From NCBI RefSeq assembly GCF_004337985.1, contig NC_043740.1, positions 186,001 through 250,000 on the forward strand: 64,000 bases of DNA, in the 5' to 3' direction. The position numbers and the translations under genes are program-made. Within the stretch, counting starts at the first letter, position 1. Each line of letters begins with the position of its first letter. The notes beneath the pieces were generated by a model. It did no database searches, had not been told where the DNA came from, and saw only the letters and a program-made list of their open reading frames with translations. This document shows positions 47,321-58,969 of the stretch, piece after piece. This DNA is from Pyricularia pennisetigena. Taxonomy: Eukaryota > Ascomycota > Sordariomycetes > Magnaporthales > Pyriculariaceae.

Positions 47321-48088
47321 GCAATTTGCTAATTTATAGCTATAATTAATTAACCTAGTTGCCTAAGGGTAAATACCCTATTTAATTTAGGATTTGCTAT
47401 ACCGTTTGCCTTTTAACGGGTATAGGCCTGTAATTACCAATTACAGGGTTTATTGCTATTCTCAATGGTTAAAGTCCATTAAAATACAGGGTTGGAATCC
47501 CTAAAATCCCCAATTAATGGGTGCCCTGGTATTTGTACCAATCCAGGTGCACGTAACGAAATCAATTCGTTAAATGGGTGCAGGGTAAATTGCAGGGTGA
47601 ACTGCAGGGTATCGTGCAGGGTAAACTAACCATTAACGTAATTCCGTTAATGGGTTTGTGGGCTATTGTAAACCCTTTTAAACGCACTTGGATTTAATGG
47701 GTTATTAGCGAACGAATACAGGGGTTTTTGGACCTGACTCGCTAGCGTAAACCCTATTAAAAATTTGAGCCAATTACAGTGGCGTGCACGATCCACAAAA
47801 ACCACACCAAAAATTTTTTTTTGGATTTGCAATGCAAGCGATCGCTGCAGTACCTGAAAGGGCCTGAGTCGAGCGCTAATTTTTAGCGATCCCCACTGTA
47901 AATACAGGGGGGTTAAATGCTGAATTAGCGCCTAAAACCAACAATTTTGCACAAAAACAGCAATATTTTCGTCAATATACGTACTGTAAAAATGCGACAA
48001 TAACCAAAATAAAGCCTAAACTTCAGGCTTTCCAGCGATGTAAAATGCACTTTAATGCACAAGCTAAAACCTCTCCGGGCTCATAACC
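47321..48088 (-). repeat. Copia A 5' leader with GCAGGGTA-type repeats
   Basis: Between the 5' LTR and gag there is about 770 bp of non-coding leader. At about 47577-47630 GTGCAGGGTAA/TTGCAGGGTGA units recur four times. The same block occurs in B (about 56160-56205) and C (about 32212-32250). It may be a packaging or primer-binding-related structure; that is inference. Confidence 0.55.
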
Positions 48089-48646
48089 TGTTAACAATAT
48101 AGGTTGTTAACAGGGGGTTAGGTATTAGCCTAGGTGCGGCGTGGTGCTAATTGCGTTGTAAAAACCTGTAATTACAGGGTTTATATACACTAAATTCACT
48201 AATTTGGGCATTAATAAATTTAATTCATTGGTGGGGGAGATTTTGTTTTATTTCCCTTACATACTTTCCGACATCGAAGTGGGGGTCCGCACGCCAGAAA
48301 ACGTTCCGGTGCCGCACACGATTTTCCGCAAAATTATTTTATATACGTTGTTGAAAAAACACCTTTATTTCCATATAAACCATTTCTGGGTTCGCATTGA
48401 TTTGCTGATTTAGTGAAAATTTCAACCAAGTACAGGGTAGTTGATTCGTAAGTGCAGGGTGGGTATAAGACCCGGTACAGGGTAAAACCCCATTCGCTGA
48501 TTTTGAATCGCAACTCCTGCACCACACACACAAAATGTAACAGAAAATCCGACAGCCCCAACAGCCCCACTTCGGCACTATTTATTGTGGCTTATATACA
48601 GATAAAAGTGGACCCATTACATGCTAAATAACGCATATAATGAAGA
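48089..48646 (-). repeat. Copia A 5' LTR
   Basis: 558 bp, the same length as its partner, TGTTAACAATATAGG to CGCATATAATGAAGA (terminal TTAACA altered). Confidence 0.8.
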
Positions 48647-49084
48647 AATACTAATCCCGGGCTAAAACTATAAATATATTATTTTCACCGCAATAACCAA
48701 TTATTGGGGATTCGTGGATCCATTATTAAATTGTTGTAATAAAGGGTTCCCAATTAAATGATTAAAAACGGTCTTTGTAAAACAGCGTACTGGTAACTTC
48801 ATCTAAATAATCCGTTATTTATACCCTCGTTTCAATTTCGGGTGGGAATCGTGTTATAGTTTGTTAGGCCGTATTACGTTTATAGGCGTATACCGGGTAT
48901 TTTTCCACCGTTTCGTTCCAAATTTCGGTTATATAAAGCTGTTAAAAAATAGATATTTCCTCCGGGACCGTAGCTAATACGTTTTGCGGTAATGTTTACA
49001 AGGAACCGATTATCGTTAGACTGAATATTGGGCGCAAAATTGCCCCTTTTTTTTGCTAATTTCGTTTTGCTCCCGTTTTAATGA
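48647..49084 (-). other. Unassigned repeat or gene remnant between Copia A and B
   Basis: A minus-strand frame, with stops at likely Gln codons, gives LPQNVLATVPEEISIF, WNETVEKYPVYAYKRNT and PPEIETRVQITDYLDEV. The stretch is coherent enough to be old coding sequence but I do not recognise it. No second copy is in the window. Confidence 0.3.
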
Positions 49085-49608
49085 TGTGAATAAGATGGGT
49101 CGCTAACAGGGGTTTAGGTATTAGCCGAGGTGCGGCGTGGTGCTAATTGCGCTATAAAGGCCTGTAGTTACAGGGTTTGAATGCACTAAATTATTTATTA
49201 AATTGGTTCACTAATTATGGGATTAATAGCTTATATTTATTAATGGGGGAGATTTTGTTTCGTCCCCCTTACATATTTCCCGACATTGAGGTGGGAGTCC
49301 GCACGCCGGAAAGCGTTCCGGTGCCGCGCACGATTTCCCGGAAAATTATTTTGATTAGGTTGTCAAAAAAACACCCTTATTCCCATACAACCCATTTTTG
49401 GGTTCGCACTAATTTGCTCATTTGGTGAAAATTTTGACCCAATACAGGGTGAACCCCATTCGTTAACACTTTAAACCGCAATTCCTATAATATAAAATAT
49501 AGCAGAAAATCTAAAAACCATAACAGCCCCATTTCGGTACCATTTGTTCTGGTTTATATATAAATAAAAGTGGACCTATTGTATGCTAAATAACGCACAT
49601 AATTGACA
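49085..49608 (-). repeat. Copia B 3' LTR
   Basis: 524 bp, TGTGAATAAGATGGG to CACATAATTGACA; alignable over its length with the other Copia LTRs. Confidence 0.75.
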
Positions 49609-49690
49609 CCTTCTTTTTTTGCTATTGTCTAAATACGGTCGGTAAAGAAAAGTATATAAAAATAAAGAATTAAAAAGAAATCCCCCTTAT

Positions 49691-50146
49691 TGTTACGACC
49701 ACACAGTTGGGCCGGTACCAATGAGGCCAGGCAGGGTCACACCTCTCCCAACGACACCCGGCTAGAAAAGGCACCGACCGACAGGAAATAGGATTATATA
49801 AGGAAGGGACTACGTGACCCCACGTGACCGCCAAAAAAACAATACAATTAATGTGTTATATCTTAATTATAGCAAAACAAATAATATGCTGGTTAGGGGA
49901 TATACTACGCACATTATACCCAGGACGACGGATTATATAAAAATACGTTTATTATTATGTAAATAGAATTTAGTTTACGATTATTTAGCAGCAATTAATT
50001 TGTATCCAACTTATTACCTACCCCGGAATCGATCATAATTTCACCCCAGCTATTGAGAACCCCAGTTACCCAGTTAAGACGTTCAAGTGCTTCAACCCAC
50101 TGTACTGTACCCTAAAAACAGGTTACCCGATACTTTAATCGTAACA
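49691..50146 (+). mobile_element. Solo Gypsy LTR with perfect target duplication
   Basis: 456 bp, TGTTACGACCACAC to AATCGTAACA, flanked by CTTAT at 49686-49690 and 50147-50151. Same family as the LTRs of Gypsy 1 and 2. It keeps more C residues than they do. It results from recombination between the two LTRs of a former full element. Confidence 0.9.
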
Positions 50147-50699
50147 CTTATGTCCCAACCCGATTTGAACTCCCGATATAAACCCCCTGGATAACTCAGC
50201 CGTTTATAACGACCCACGACCCCGGAATTGGACGAACCCCCGATTTGCGTAATATGAATCCACGGAATTAATTATTAAACCAGGTAATTAATCTGGCTGT
50301 TCGCTGGTAACAGTTCCAGTTAGGCATAGTATATATGGTATTTCGAATGCTTAAATTGCCCAAAACGTAAGGTTTTTTAATTTCAATTCAACTTTGGATA
50401 TAGGTCCGGTAATTCTGGGTATATGGTCGGGATAAATGGCTTAATAATTAACCTGTATAAAGTAGATTCGGGTAGTACGGTCGGTATTGGGCTAACAAAA
50501 ATCCAATACTTGCAAATAAAGGAAGTGTAATGGGTAATAATGAGCTAACGGACTAATTTAAAATGCCTAGAAATTTAGTAGGTAAAAACTAAGCTTTTTA
50601 TAGGGGTTTAAGCTTTATGAAGTTTCAAAAGACTTTTTGAATTGGAAGCGTTGGGGGCTTTATTAGGCCATTAGCGGGCATTTGTTTAGATTCCAGGTA

Positions 50700-52300
50700 C
50701 TTTAGGGTCATTAATCCTTTTATAACTAATTCTCGTATATAGTAAAACTTGAATAACGTGTATTTAGTACGTTAATAGTGCGTAAGGTAGTATGCGTTAG
50801 CTTTAAAGCCTGTATTATTTCCAAGTATTGCGATAAAGCCTTTTATAGGTAGTCCAATCTTTTTAAAAAGGCATTCAAACCATTGTATTTCACGCAGGGC
50901 TTCGCCAAGGCATTCGAATTGGTTTTAAAGGTGTTTAAAACCATAATATTACCTCTTTTGCATTTCCACGTTATAGGGCCGCCAAATAGGGTATACAAAT
51001 ATCTGTAAATGGATTTTGAATTTTCCTTAGCCCCGGCAAGTTCGCTATTATGAAAACGCAGTTATTTAAGGCCTTTAAAACCCCCTATCAACGAATTGGG
51101 TGGTAATTTAACCTTAAATACTTTATTTCCGTAATAAATAAATAAAAATTCAATACCCGCCAAATAGCGTAATAGGTTTTTAACTAACGCTAAATGGATT
51201 ATAGCGGTTTTTACTAGGAAACGTAAAAGCCAATGAGCCGCAAAACCGATACCCGTGCGCGTTAATAGCATTAAATACATGAAAAAGCCGATAATACGTT
51301 GCAATACTTTGATTTCCAACGCATTTACGGGTTTACCCCGATTATATTTTCGCACACCCGGTTGTAAGGGAAGAAATACAGGTTTGCAATTAATTAATCC
51401 GAATGTTACTTATCTTTCTTTTGTATATTAACTTCAATATAGTTAAAGCTGGCGTTTAGGCTTATCCTTTATAATTTACACGTTTAAAAAGTAAGCTGTA
51501 GGGTCCTTGTCTTCCAACGCGTATACTTTATTAAAACGGGCTTTTAAAACTTGAACATATTGCAATTTAGGACCTATTAGCAGGGAATCGTTTAGAAAGG
51601 TAGCGATAAAGTGTTTGGACTTAGCGTTATCAAAGACAGCGGGATTAAAGATTAACGGTTTGAAACCTTTTTAAAAAGTAGGGTTTTTAGTTTGTTTTAC
51701 CATTTTTTTGTGCCCTATTTCAAACTGTATAGCGCCTTTTCCAACTGTATAACCTGCAATTTTTTCAAATTATAACCCATCTCTACTAAAGTTTTAACGG
51801 TAACAAGGTTATAAGATTTAACCTACTCGTTAAAGCCGTTTGAAATTTGCAAATATATATTTTCGTCGGTAAGGTCACTATTTAAAAACGTACCGATAAA
51901 ATCGATTTGTTTTATTTCCCAATTTTATGCATTAGCTATAGCTAGTAATATACGCCAGGTAAATGGTATATTAGTGTTAGCAAAAGTTTCGATATAGTCT
52001 AGGCCTTCGACCTGTAAAAAACCCCTAATAACAAACCTAGCTTTATATTTTACAGGTTGATTATTTTCATCCTTTTTTAATTTAAACACCGGCCGGGTAA
52101 AAACGAGTTTACGGCCTGTAGGTATCTTAATTTTAGGGATAAAACGGAAGGCTTTTGTAATAACGATCTGGTCGAATTTAAACGCTAAAGCAGTTAACCA
52201 TTTAGCATTTTCAGGGCTATTTAAAACCTGTTTGTAGTTATTTGGTTCACCGTTTCTAGTGGGTTTTTTCTTTATTTTTTTTTGGCTTGAAAACAAAGAT
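50700..52300 (-). pseudogene. Copia B reverse transcriptase and RNase H remnant
   Basis: The 123-codon open piece at 52296-51925 contains GRKLVFTRPVFKLKKDENNQ, YKARFVIRGFLQVEGLDY and FTWRILLAIANA. RNase H region: LLRYLAGIEFLFIYYGN at 51190-51130. The rest is broken by stops. Confidence 0.8.
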
Positions 52301-52423
52301 AATGTACGTAATTCATATCCATTAAATCTGGGTTTTCGAACTGCGAATTTAACTCCATATTTTTTATTTTAGGTGGTGAAAACACCGGAAATTCCGTTTC
52401 TTTAGGTACCGGATTAGGTAACG

Positions 52424-52760
52424 CTACCGTTGTAAGCTCCGGGGGGCGAACGGTAGCTGTATAGGCCTAAATGGCACTGTATCTTCAGGGTTTGGATGCC
52501 CTGTAACGGGCGGTAACTGCCCTGTAACGGGTGGTAAATACCCTGTAACGGGTGGTAAATAACCTATTTCTTCAGGGTTTTCTGGGGGATAAGTATCCGC
52601 TGGAATGCTGTTAATTTCGTCTTCAAGTGCAGAATTAGAATCCCCCTTTAAAAGTTTATTTTTCCTTTTTAAAATTTGCAGCGCTTCCACTGGAATAACC
52701 AAATTTTCAGCGGTTATACCCTTTAAAGTATTTGCGGTGAAGGTTTTCTATACGGTCCGT
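52424..52760 (-). pseudogene. Copia B IN-RT linker with GYLPPVTG repeats
   Basis: The frame at 52702-52424 has GYLPPVTGYLPPVTGQLPPV then TGHPNPED. In DNA these are direct repeats of 21-24 bp at about 52498-52565. Preceded by an acidic stretch (LEDEINSIPADTYPPENPE). Confidence 0.65.
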
Positions 52761-52769
52761 TTAACGGGT

Positions 52770-53600
52770 GCGTAAACCAAATCTGTAGAATTCGATAAAT
52801 GGGCTAAAAGCCTCACCGTTTCGGTGCGGGGAACTAATTTATTAAATTTTCGGCGTTTTTCCAGCGGTATAATAGCCTGGTATACGGTATTAATAACCCG
52901 AAAATGCTTTTAACTGGGTTTATGCGGTAATCCAAATTGGAATTCGGAATAAATTTGCTCGTAGGATATTAAATCCCCGTTAGTTACCGCTTTACGGTTA
53001 ATTAAATGAACCACGGCAGGCAGTAAATAATGTTGTAAATATCAAGGTAGCCCTGCCGTTCTAATAATAAGGTTAAGCCTTTCCAGAAAAACTGTGACGG
53101 GCCGTTCCGTTAATCCGTTTTGGCCGTGGTTATAAGGAATCGAAATGCTAAAATTAACATTTTTGTTGTTAAACCAATTTTAAAGCTCTATATTAACCTC
53201 GTGTTTTCGTCGACGTGAAAATTGAAGGGGTAACGCCCGTACGTAGCTTTTAAAACCCTGAAAAAGCCTTTAATAGCCACTAAAACCGTAAATCCGGTTT
53301 TATTTCGTAATGGGATTAACCACCGAAAACGTGATATTCGGTCCGCAAATAGCAAAAATACGGGTTTTTAATTATAAGGATTAAACTTAAGGGTTACTAT
53401 ATTACCCTTTATAAAATCGAAAATATCAGGAGGTGTAAGGAGCGTAACCTTGTTTGTACGCCTAATAAAAATAACTTTGACGCAAATGATATAGGTAATT
53501 GCCCTAATTTTATCGAAACTAGGTAGGCCCTTTATAATTTTAGTGGTTTTTTTTAGCAATAATAACCCTATATACCTTAAACACCTGTGCTATAACAGGG
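52770..53600 (-). pseudogene. Copia B integrase remnant
   Basis: TPPDIFDFIKGNIVTLKFNP at 53440-53370. Downstream frames show FSVVNPITK and a HGQNGLTERPVTVFLERL block near 53125-53070, matching the third catalytic residue region. Several stops. Confidence 0.7.
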
Positions 53601-54640
53601 CTTTATGGTCCTGGATTTTATCATAATCGCCTGTAGTTCCGTCCTTTTTAGGGGTTAGATAACCGTCGGTAACTCGTTTGAGGTTGAAAAGGAGGTAATT
53701 TACAGGGGCCTGCTTTAAGTCCGATATTAAAGGAGGTTTTAACAACGGATCTTTTGTGTGGGGAACCCCCTTTTGTACGGAAATAATTCCTTTTATATTA
53801 AGTTGCGTATAAGGGACAGTTAGCGGCCTGCCGGGCCTAAGGGGCCCAATCTTACGTAGATTTCCAGGCCTTTTACCTTTAAGTTTTAGCGTTGTTATAG
53901 GTAAATTTACGGCTATTTCTGTATTTTCTTCGGGATTTAGCTTTTCCGTTACTGTATTTTTTTCCAATTCCGAATCGATGCCAATTTTATAATCCCCTTT
54001 AGGGTCTATATTATCTAGTTCTCCTTCCAACGGGGTTAGATAACTTTTTGCAACCCCCTGTAAAGCCATATTGAAAGCGGTGTTTCATTTACCTATTATA
54101 TAGGCGTAATTTGAAATTTTAGATACATCTCGAATAAAGGATATCGCACCCTTTTACCTCCAAACAAAACGAATTTTTAATGGTATTTAGGCGTCCCCAC
54201 GCCTTGCGATCCTTATTGTATAAGGTACTTTTTCATAATACGACCCCTGTATTGAAATGTATAAAGCTATTAACGATATTTATTCCAAACGAGGGGATAT
54301 ACAAAACGTTATTTAACGTAACCTTTTTAAACTCGTCAATTTTCTGGCCGTAACGGACCTGTATTTTCACAGTTCCGGTGTTAATAAGCTTAACAGGGCC
54401 ATTCTTTATACCGATTTCAATTATAAAGCCGGGGGTATAATGGGTAAAAAATTGCTTATTTGCAAAAATATGCTGCGTATTACCTGTATTATACAGGATA
54501 GGGTGATTTAACCTCCAAGGCCTAGGCGCCCATTTTACTAGGCGTCCAGGAGCCGTTATAGCCCTAAAATAAGCCGCTAAAACCTGTCGTTTTAACGTTT
54601 TACCGGTATAATCGAGTTCCGAATCCAATTCCAAACGTAA
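53601..54640 (-). pseudogene. Copia B protease region and linker remnant
   Basis: The piece within 54793-54233 includes HPILYNTGNTQHIFANKQFF, where NTG is a RIP-altered DTG active site (GAT to AAT), then a VTLNNVLYIPSFGINIVNSF stretch. The next piece (54069-53590) is an acidic/Pro linker leading to integrase. Confidence 0.7.
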
Positions 54641-55935
54641 TTTGATAATTTCGCTAATAGCGGAATTAACCTCCTGTTGCAATGTCTGGTACGGTAAATT
54701 ACTGCCCAAATCACCTGATCGTTCCAGGGCGGTATACGCTGCGCGTTCGTTAACGTTACCTGAAATCGAACCCTTAAATAACTTGGAATCCATGGAAATT
54801 ATGGAAATTCCCGCGGTTTATTCACTGAAAGAGGATTTAGTATTTTTTACTGTAGTAGAATCGGGATTAGGGCTTTTACCCTTTTGTCGTTTGAAGGTGT
54901 TTTCCTGCCTATTGTTTCCCTTTTAAACGCCTTTTTTACCGTTTTTTTAACCCGATTTTTAACCTTTAAACCTACAACTAGCGGTCTTAGCTGTTGTAGA
55001 GCTTAAAATCTAATTTTCGGATATAAGGTCCGCTATAAGGTATTGCAAATTTAACTTTTCCGAATATTGGCCTATAGCTTGCAGGGCTCGTTGAGTATTG
55101 CGTTGGCGCTCGGTTCAGATAAGAAATACCCCCTCCAGGGCCCTTAGGTACTAATTTCGTACATTTACGGGGTAAATTTGCACGTTAATATTCGCTAACT
55201 TGGTCATTAATAACTGAAAATGACTGTTAACCTCCGGTATTAATCCTTTAAATTTCGAACAATTTAAAACGTGGAATTCCCGATAAAGCGAATTTCGACT
55301 AATCTCCGGTGCAACGGAGTAGTTGTTTTTCAGGGTTTTATAGGCCGCTAAGGCTTTGGAATACCATGCAATAGATTGTAGAGGTTCTTTGGTTAAACTG
55401 TCTTTTAAAGGCAATAATAGTATTGATTGTTTATATTCCCGCAGGGTATGACCAATTTTAGGGTTGGAAATAGATTCCGTTGCTTTTATAGCCCCAAATC
55501 GCAATATTAACGCCTTTTCCACAAATCGTAACTGTTGCCTTTTATTATTTTACAATTTTCGGGGAAGGAAAATACCCGTTTCGATAGTTTTCTACCTAAC
55601 CCGTTACCTAAAATTAGGTTACCAGGTGGATTAGGGGGTGTGGTAGCGGTAGCTAGTTTAGCATCCAAATTATTTCTAAAATTAATAGAATTACCGCTTT
55701 TCAGGGTTAATAGGGCAGTTAATTGTCAAATTATCCTTCGAAATTTATTAATTTGCATAGTTAACGTTTTTAATTGCTGATTTTGGGCCTGTGATTTAGG
55801 GGTTAGAATTTCGTTTGGGCTGGGTTCAGGCCCCCTATTAGTTGGAATTGGGCCTGGATGGCCCGACATAGGGCTGTCTTCCATTCTAGGGTCGCCTGAA
55901 TTATAGTTGCAATTCGCTAATATTATCACTATTAT
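54641..55935 (-). pseudogene. Copia B gag remnant
   Basis: Starts near 55929 (DSPMSGHPGPIPTNRGPEPS); NLILGNGLGRKLSKRVFSFP at about 55625-55565; a 123-codon open piece at 55522-55151 with SLYREFHVLNCSKFKGLIPE. Homologous to Copia A and C gag. Confidence 0.75.
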
Positions 55936-56673
55936 TAACTAATCTAGTCGCTAAAAGGTAATTACCCTAATCTGGGATTTGCTATACCGTTTGCCTTCTA
56001 ACGGTTAAAGGCCTATGATTACCAATTATAGGGCGTATTGCTATTTTCAGTGGTCGAAGTCCATTAAAAATACAGGGTTAGAATCCCTAAAATCCGCAAT
56101 TAATGGGTGCCTTGGTATTTGTACCAATCCAGGTGCACGTAACGAATTCAATTCATCAAGTGGGTGCTGGGTAATCTGCAGGTTATTGTGCAGGGCAACA
56201 ACGTGCAGGATAGCGAGCCAAGTAACGTAATTCCGCTTATGGGTTTATGGGCTATTGTAAACCATATTAAAGGCACTATAATTTAGTGGGCTATTGGCGA
56301 ACGACTACAGAGGTCTCTGGCCCTACCTCGCTAGCGTGAACCCTATTAAAATTTGAACTAATTACAATGGCGTGCACGATCCACAAAAACCACACCAAAA
56401 ATCTTTGGATTTGCAATGCAAGCGAGTGCTGCAGTACCTGAAAATTAGGCGTGAGTCGAACGTTAAGTTTAGCCATCCCCATCGTAAATACAATGGATTA
56501 AATGCTAAATTAGCGCTTATAACCAACGGTTTCGCACAAAAACAGCAATACCTTCGTCAATATACGTACTATAAAAATGCGACAATAACCAAAATAAAAC
56601 CTGAAATTTAGGTTTTCCAGCGATGCAAAATACATTTTAGTGCACAAATTAAAACTTTTCCGGGCTTATAACC
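55936..56673 (-). repeat. Copia B 5' leader
   Basis: Non-coding, homologous to 47321-48088, with GCTGGGTAATCTGCAGG and TGTGCAGGGCAACA units near 56165-56205. Short open frames here are not supported. Confidence 0.55.
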
Positions 56674-57242
56674 TGTTAAAAAAATGGGTTGCTAACAGGG
56701 GTTTAGGCATTAGCCCAGGTGCGGCATGGTGTTAATTACGCTATAAAAGCCTGTAATTACAGGGTTTAAATATATTAAATCATTTACTAAAATGGTTTAC
56801 TAATTTTGGGATTAATAATTTAGATTTATTGGTGCGGGAAACTTTGCTTTATTTCCCTTATATATTTTCCGAAATCGAAATGGGGGTCCGCACCCCATAA
56901 AACGTTCCGGTGCCGCATACGATTTTCCCAAAAATTATTTTGTATGGGGTTTGGACAAAACACCCTCATTACCTTACAAACCATTTTTGGGATCGCATTA
57001 ATTTGCTAATATGGTGAAATTTTTAACCTAATATAGGGTAGTTGACTCGTAGGTGCAGGGTGGGTGTTAAACCCGGTATAGGGTAAACCCCATTCTCTTA
57101 CCGTTTAATCGCAACTCCTGCAATATATAAAGTATGACGGAAAATCCGACAACCCCGACAGCCAACTTCGGCACTATCTATTGTGGCTTATATGCAAATA
57201 AAAGTGGTCCAATTACATGCTAAGTAACGCATATAATTAACA
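56674..57242 (-). repeat. Copia B 5' LTR
   Basis: 569 bp, TGTTAAAAAAATGGG to CATATAATTAACA. Confidence 0.8.
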
Positions 57243-57902
57243 AATACTACAAATTGGATTTCACGTGGACGTCTATTTATATACGTAATCTAATCCCTGA
57301 AACTTTGGTTTTATTATTGTTAAAATTGGTTAAAATATAAACGAGTTTTAATTGTAAATTATACACAAAAGTGGGTATATTTTGTCTATCCGTTTATGTA
57401 GCTGCTTCTATGATCCGGTACGTATACCAGAATTCAATGTAACCGTATATATGCATATACGACCCTCCACGTGCAAAAATTATAGAATTGAGTTGAAAAT
57501 CGGAAATAATATCAAAGAAAATTCAAAATCGAAGACAAAATCCAAAAACCAGTACCGCCATGAACGGATTAAGGGCAAGTGGTATCCAATTCGGCCGCTA
57601 AAACAGATAAAAAATAAATCTAATCGTTGCTAAAAGCGGGACTAAACGCTATTTTTAACCTGCAAACCGTATATTTTTAAAAATTTTATTTAGTTTTTAT
57701 AACGGAGTGTCTGTCGTAAAAATGCCTAAAATAACGCTATAAACGGCGAAAATCAACAAAGTGTCCTTAAACCTGAACCAGACTGATTTTTGGATAGACC
57801 CACAGGTACATGCAAAGCCGCAATCGAGCCACGAAATGGAGCGAAGCAAACGAAATGGATCAATTGCGGGGTTCTGGGCTTCAGGGATAAGCCCTCGGAC
57901 TA
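57243..57902 (-). mobile_element. Mutator-like family, end-A half
   Basis: Matches the last 650 bp of the 13461-15270 copy and ends GCCCTCGGACTA. The left part is absent, cut exactly at the Copia B 5' LTR. Confidence 0.7.
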
Positions 57903-58969
57903 TTCCAAACTATGGGTAGTATAGCGGTATGTAGCGATAGACGTTTCGTAAAAATCGAAAACGATACGTTTTCATACCGACGTTTTTTTTGTTTGATTGG
58001 AAACCCGGGAACGCAAACAATTCACCCGTATTTCGTTTAACTACTGGAGACACCCGACCGTAATAGAAAATCGTTCAATTTTAATAAACAAATTCGCGAA
58101 ACGTTTTTTATGTCGTATATAATACGTTTTGAATTGCGCGAAAATTTGGCTTTTTTGGTAAAAGTCGTCGTATATACGCGCCAAATGTTCGATAAAATGT
58201 TTACAATTATAGATTGCTCCCGTACGCGTTACGGTGTAGAAAAATGGACTACATTCTATACCGCCGCGGTTCAATTGGAGTATACGTACCCAGTTTAATT
58301 GCTTCAGTTTCCGATAGATTTCCCGTAACGCAATAATTTACATGAAATAATTTATTTCCAAATCATAATCACGGCCGGTACGCCGTTAAACGGTGGGAAG
58401 CTATGTTAAAACCTTTGTTTAAACAGCCGTTACCTTTACGTAAATATAATTGCGTTTATGTATCGCAATTGTATTTCAATAATACGTTTTTCCAATATTG
58501 CAATATTCGTTATTGAATTTTGGTACGGGGCATGGGTTTCCTTTCCTGGTTCCGATATTAGGTTAAGGACTATTATATCTTTATTAAGCGTGAGGAAGTA
58601 TTATTCAATATATTAACGGCATAAAAATCATTCAATATTTTTGCTGGTATTAATATTAAATTTAAAAAGCAAGGGGAGGAAAGATGAGCGTGTCCGGGGC
58701 GTAATAATATCGTTCCATTTCTTCTATTATCCCCGACCGGCTTTTGTACTTTATCACGTAATACGCGCCTTAGACACGATTCCATAATATGAATTTTGTA
58801 TTTATAGGCCGTTTTTAAAATGATATATGCAGCTTTTAGATGAACATATTTTCTCGAAAGTTTAGTGAAAAAAAGTGTAATTATATTCTGAATTTTTACC
58901 TTTTAGTAAAGCAGTTGTTCATATATATATATATATTTCTATATGCTATAACCTAGCTTTATTTCCAAT
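57903..58969. other. Degraded region upstream of the second secreted-protein gene
   Basis: Open pieces occur on both strands (58110-58298 +, 58041-58274 -, 58573-58785 -). The minus strand can be read as a longer protein with stops at likely Gln codons (for example RIYDDFYQKSQIFAQFKTYY). I do not recognise it. It resembles RIP-damaged coding sequence rather than spacer. A (TA)n run lies at 58920-58936. Confidence 0.3.

Larger units (their letters stand above)
33703..48646 (-). mobile_element. Copia A: full-length Ty1/Copia element with a nested Gypsy
   Basis: 3' LTR 33703-34260 and 5' LTR 48089-48646, each 558 bp with TGTTAAC.../...TTAACA-type ends. The internal part is 34261-34348 plus 41597-48088, interrupted by Gypsy 1. 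From the 5' end the minus strand holds a leader, Gag, protease, integrase, a linker with GYLPxxTG repeats, reverse transcriptase and RNase H. The order IN before RT defines Copia. Flanks are ATAAA and AATAC, so no intact target duplication. Confidence 0.85.
49085..57242 (-). mobile_element. Copia B: full-length Ty1/Copia element with a nested solo Gypsy LTR
   Basis: 3' LTR 49085-49608 and 5' LTR 56674-57242. The internal region carries Gag, protease, integrase, linker, RT and RNase H on the minus strand, parallel to Copia A. A solo Gypsy LTR lies at 49691-50146. A polypurine tract (AAAAAAAGAAGG on the minus strand) precedes the 3' LTR. Flanks are AATGA and AATAC, so the target duplication is imperfect. 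Confidence 0.85.
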
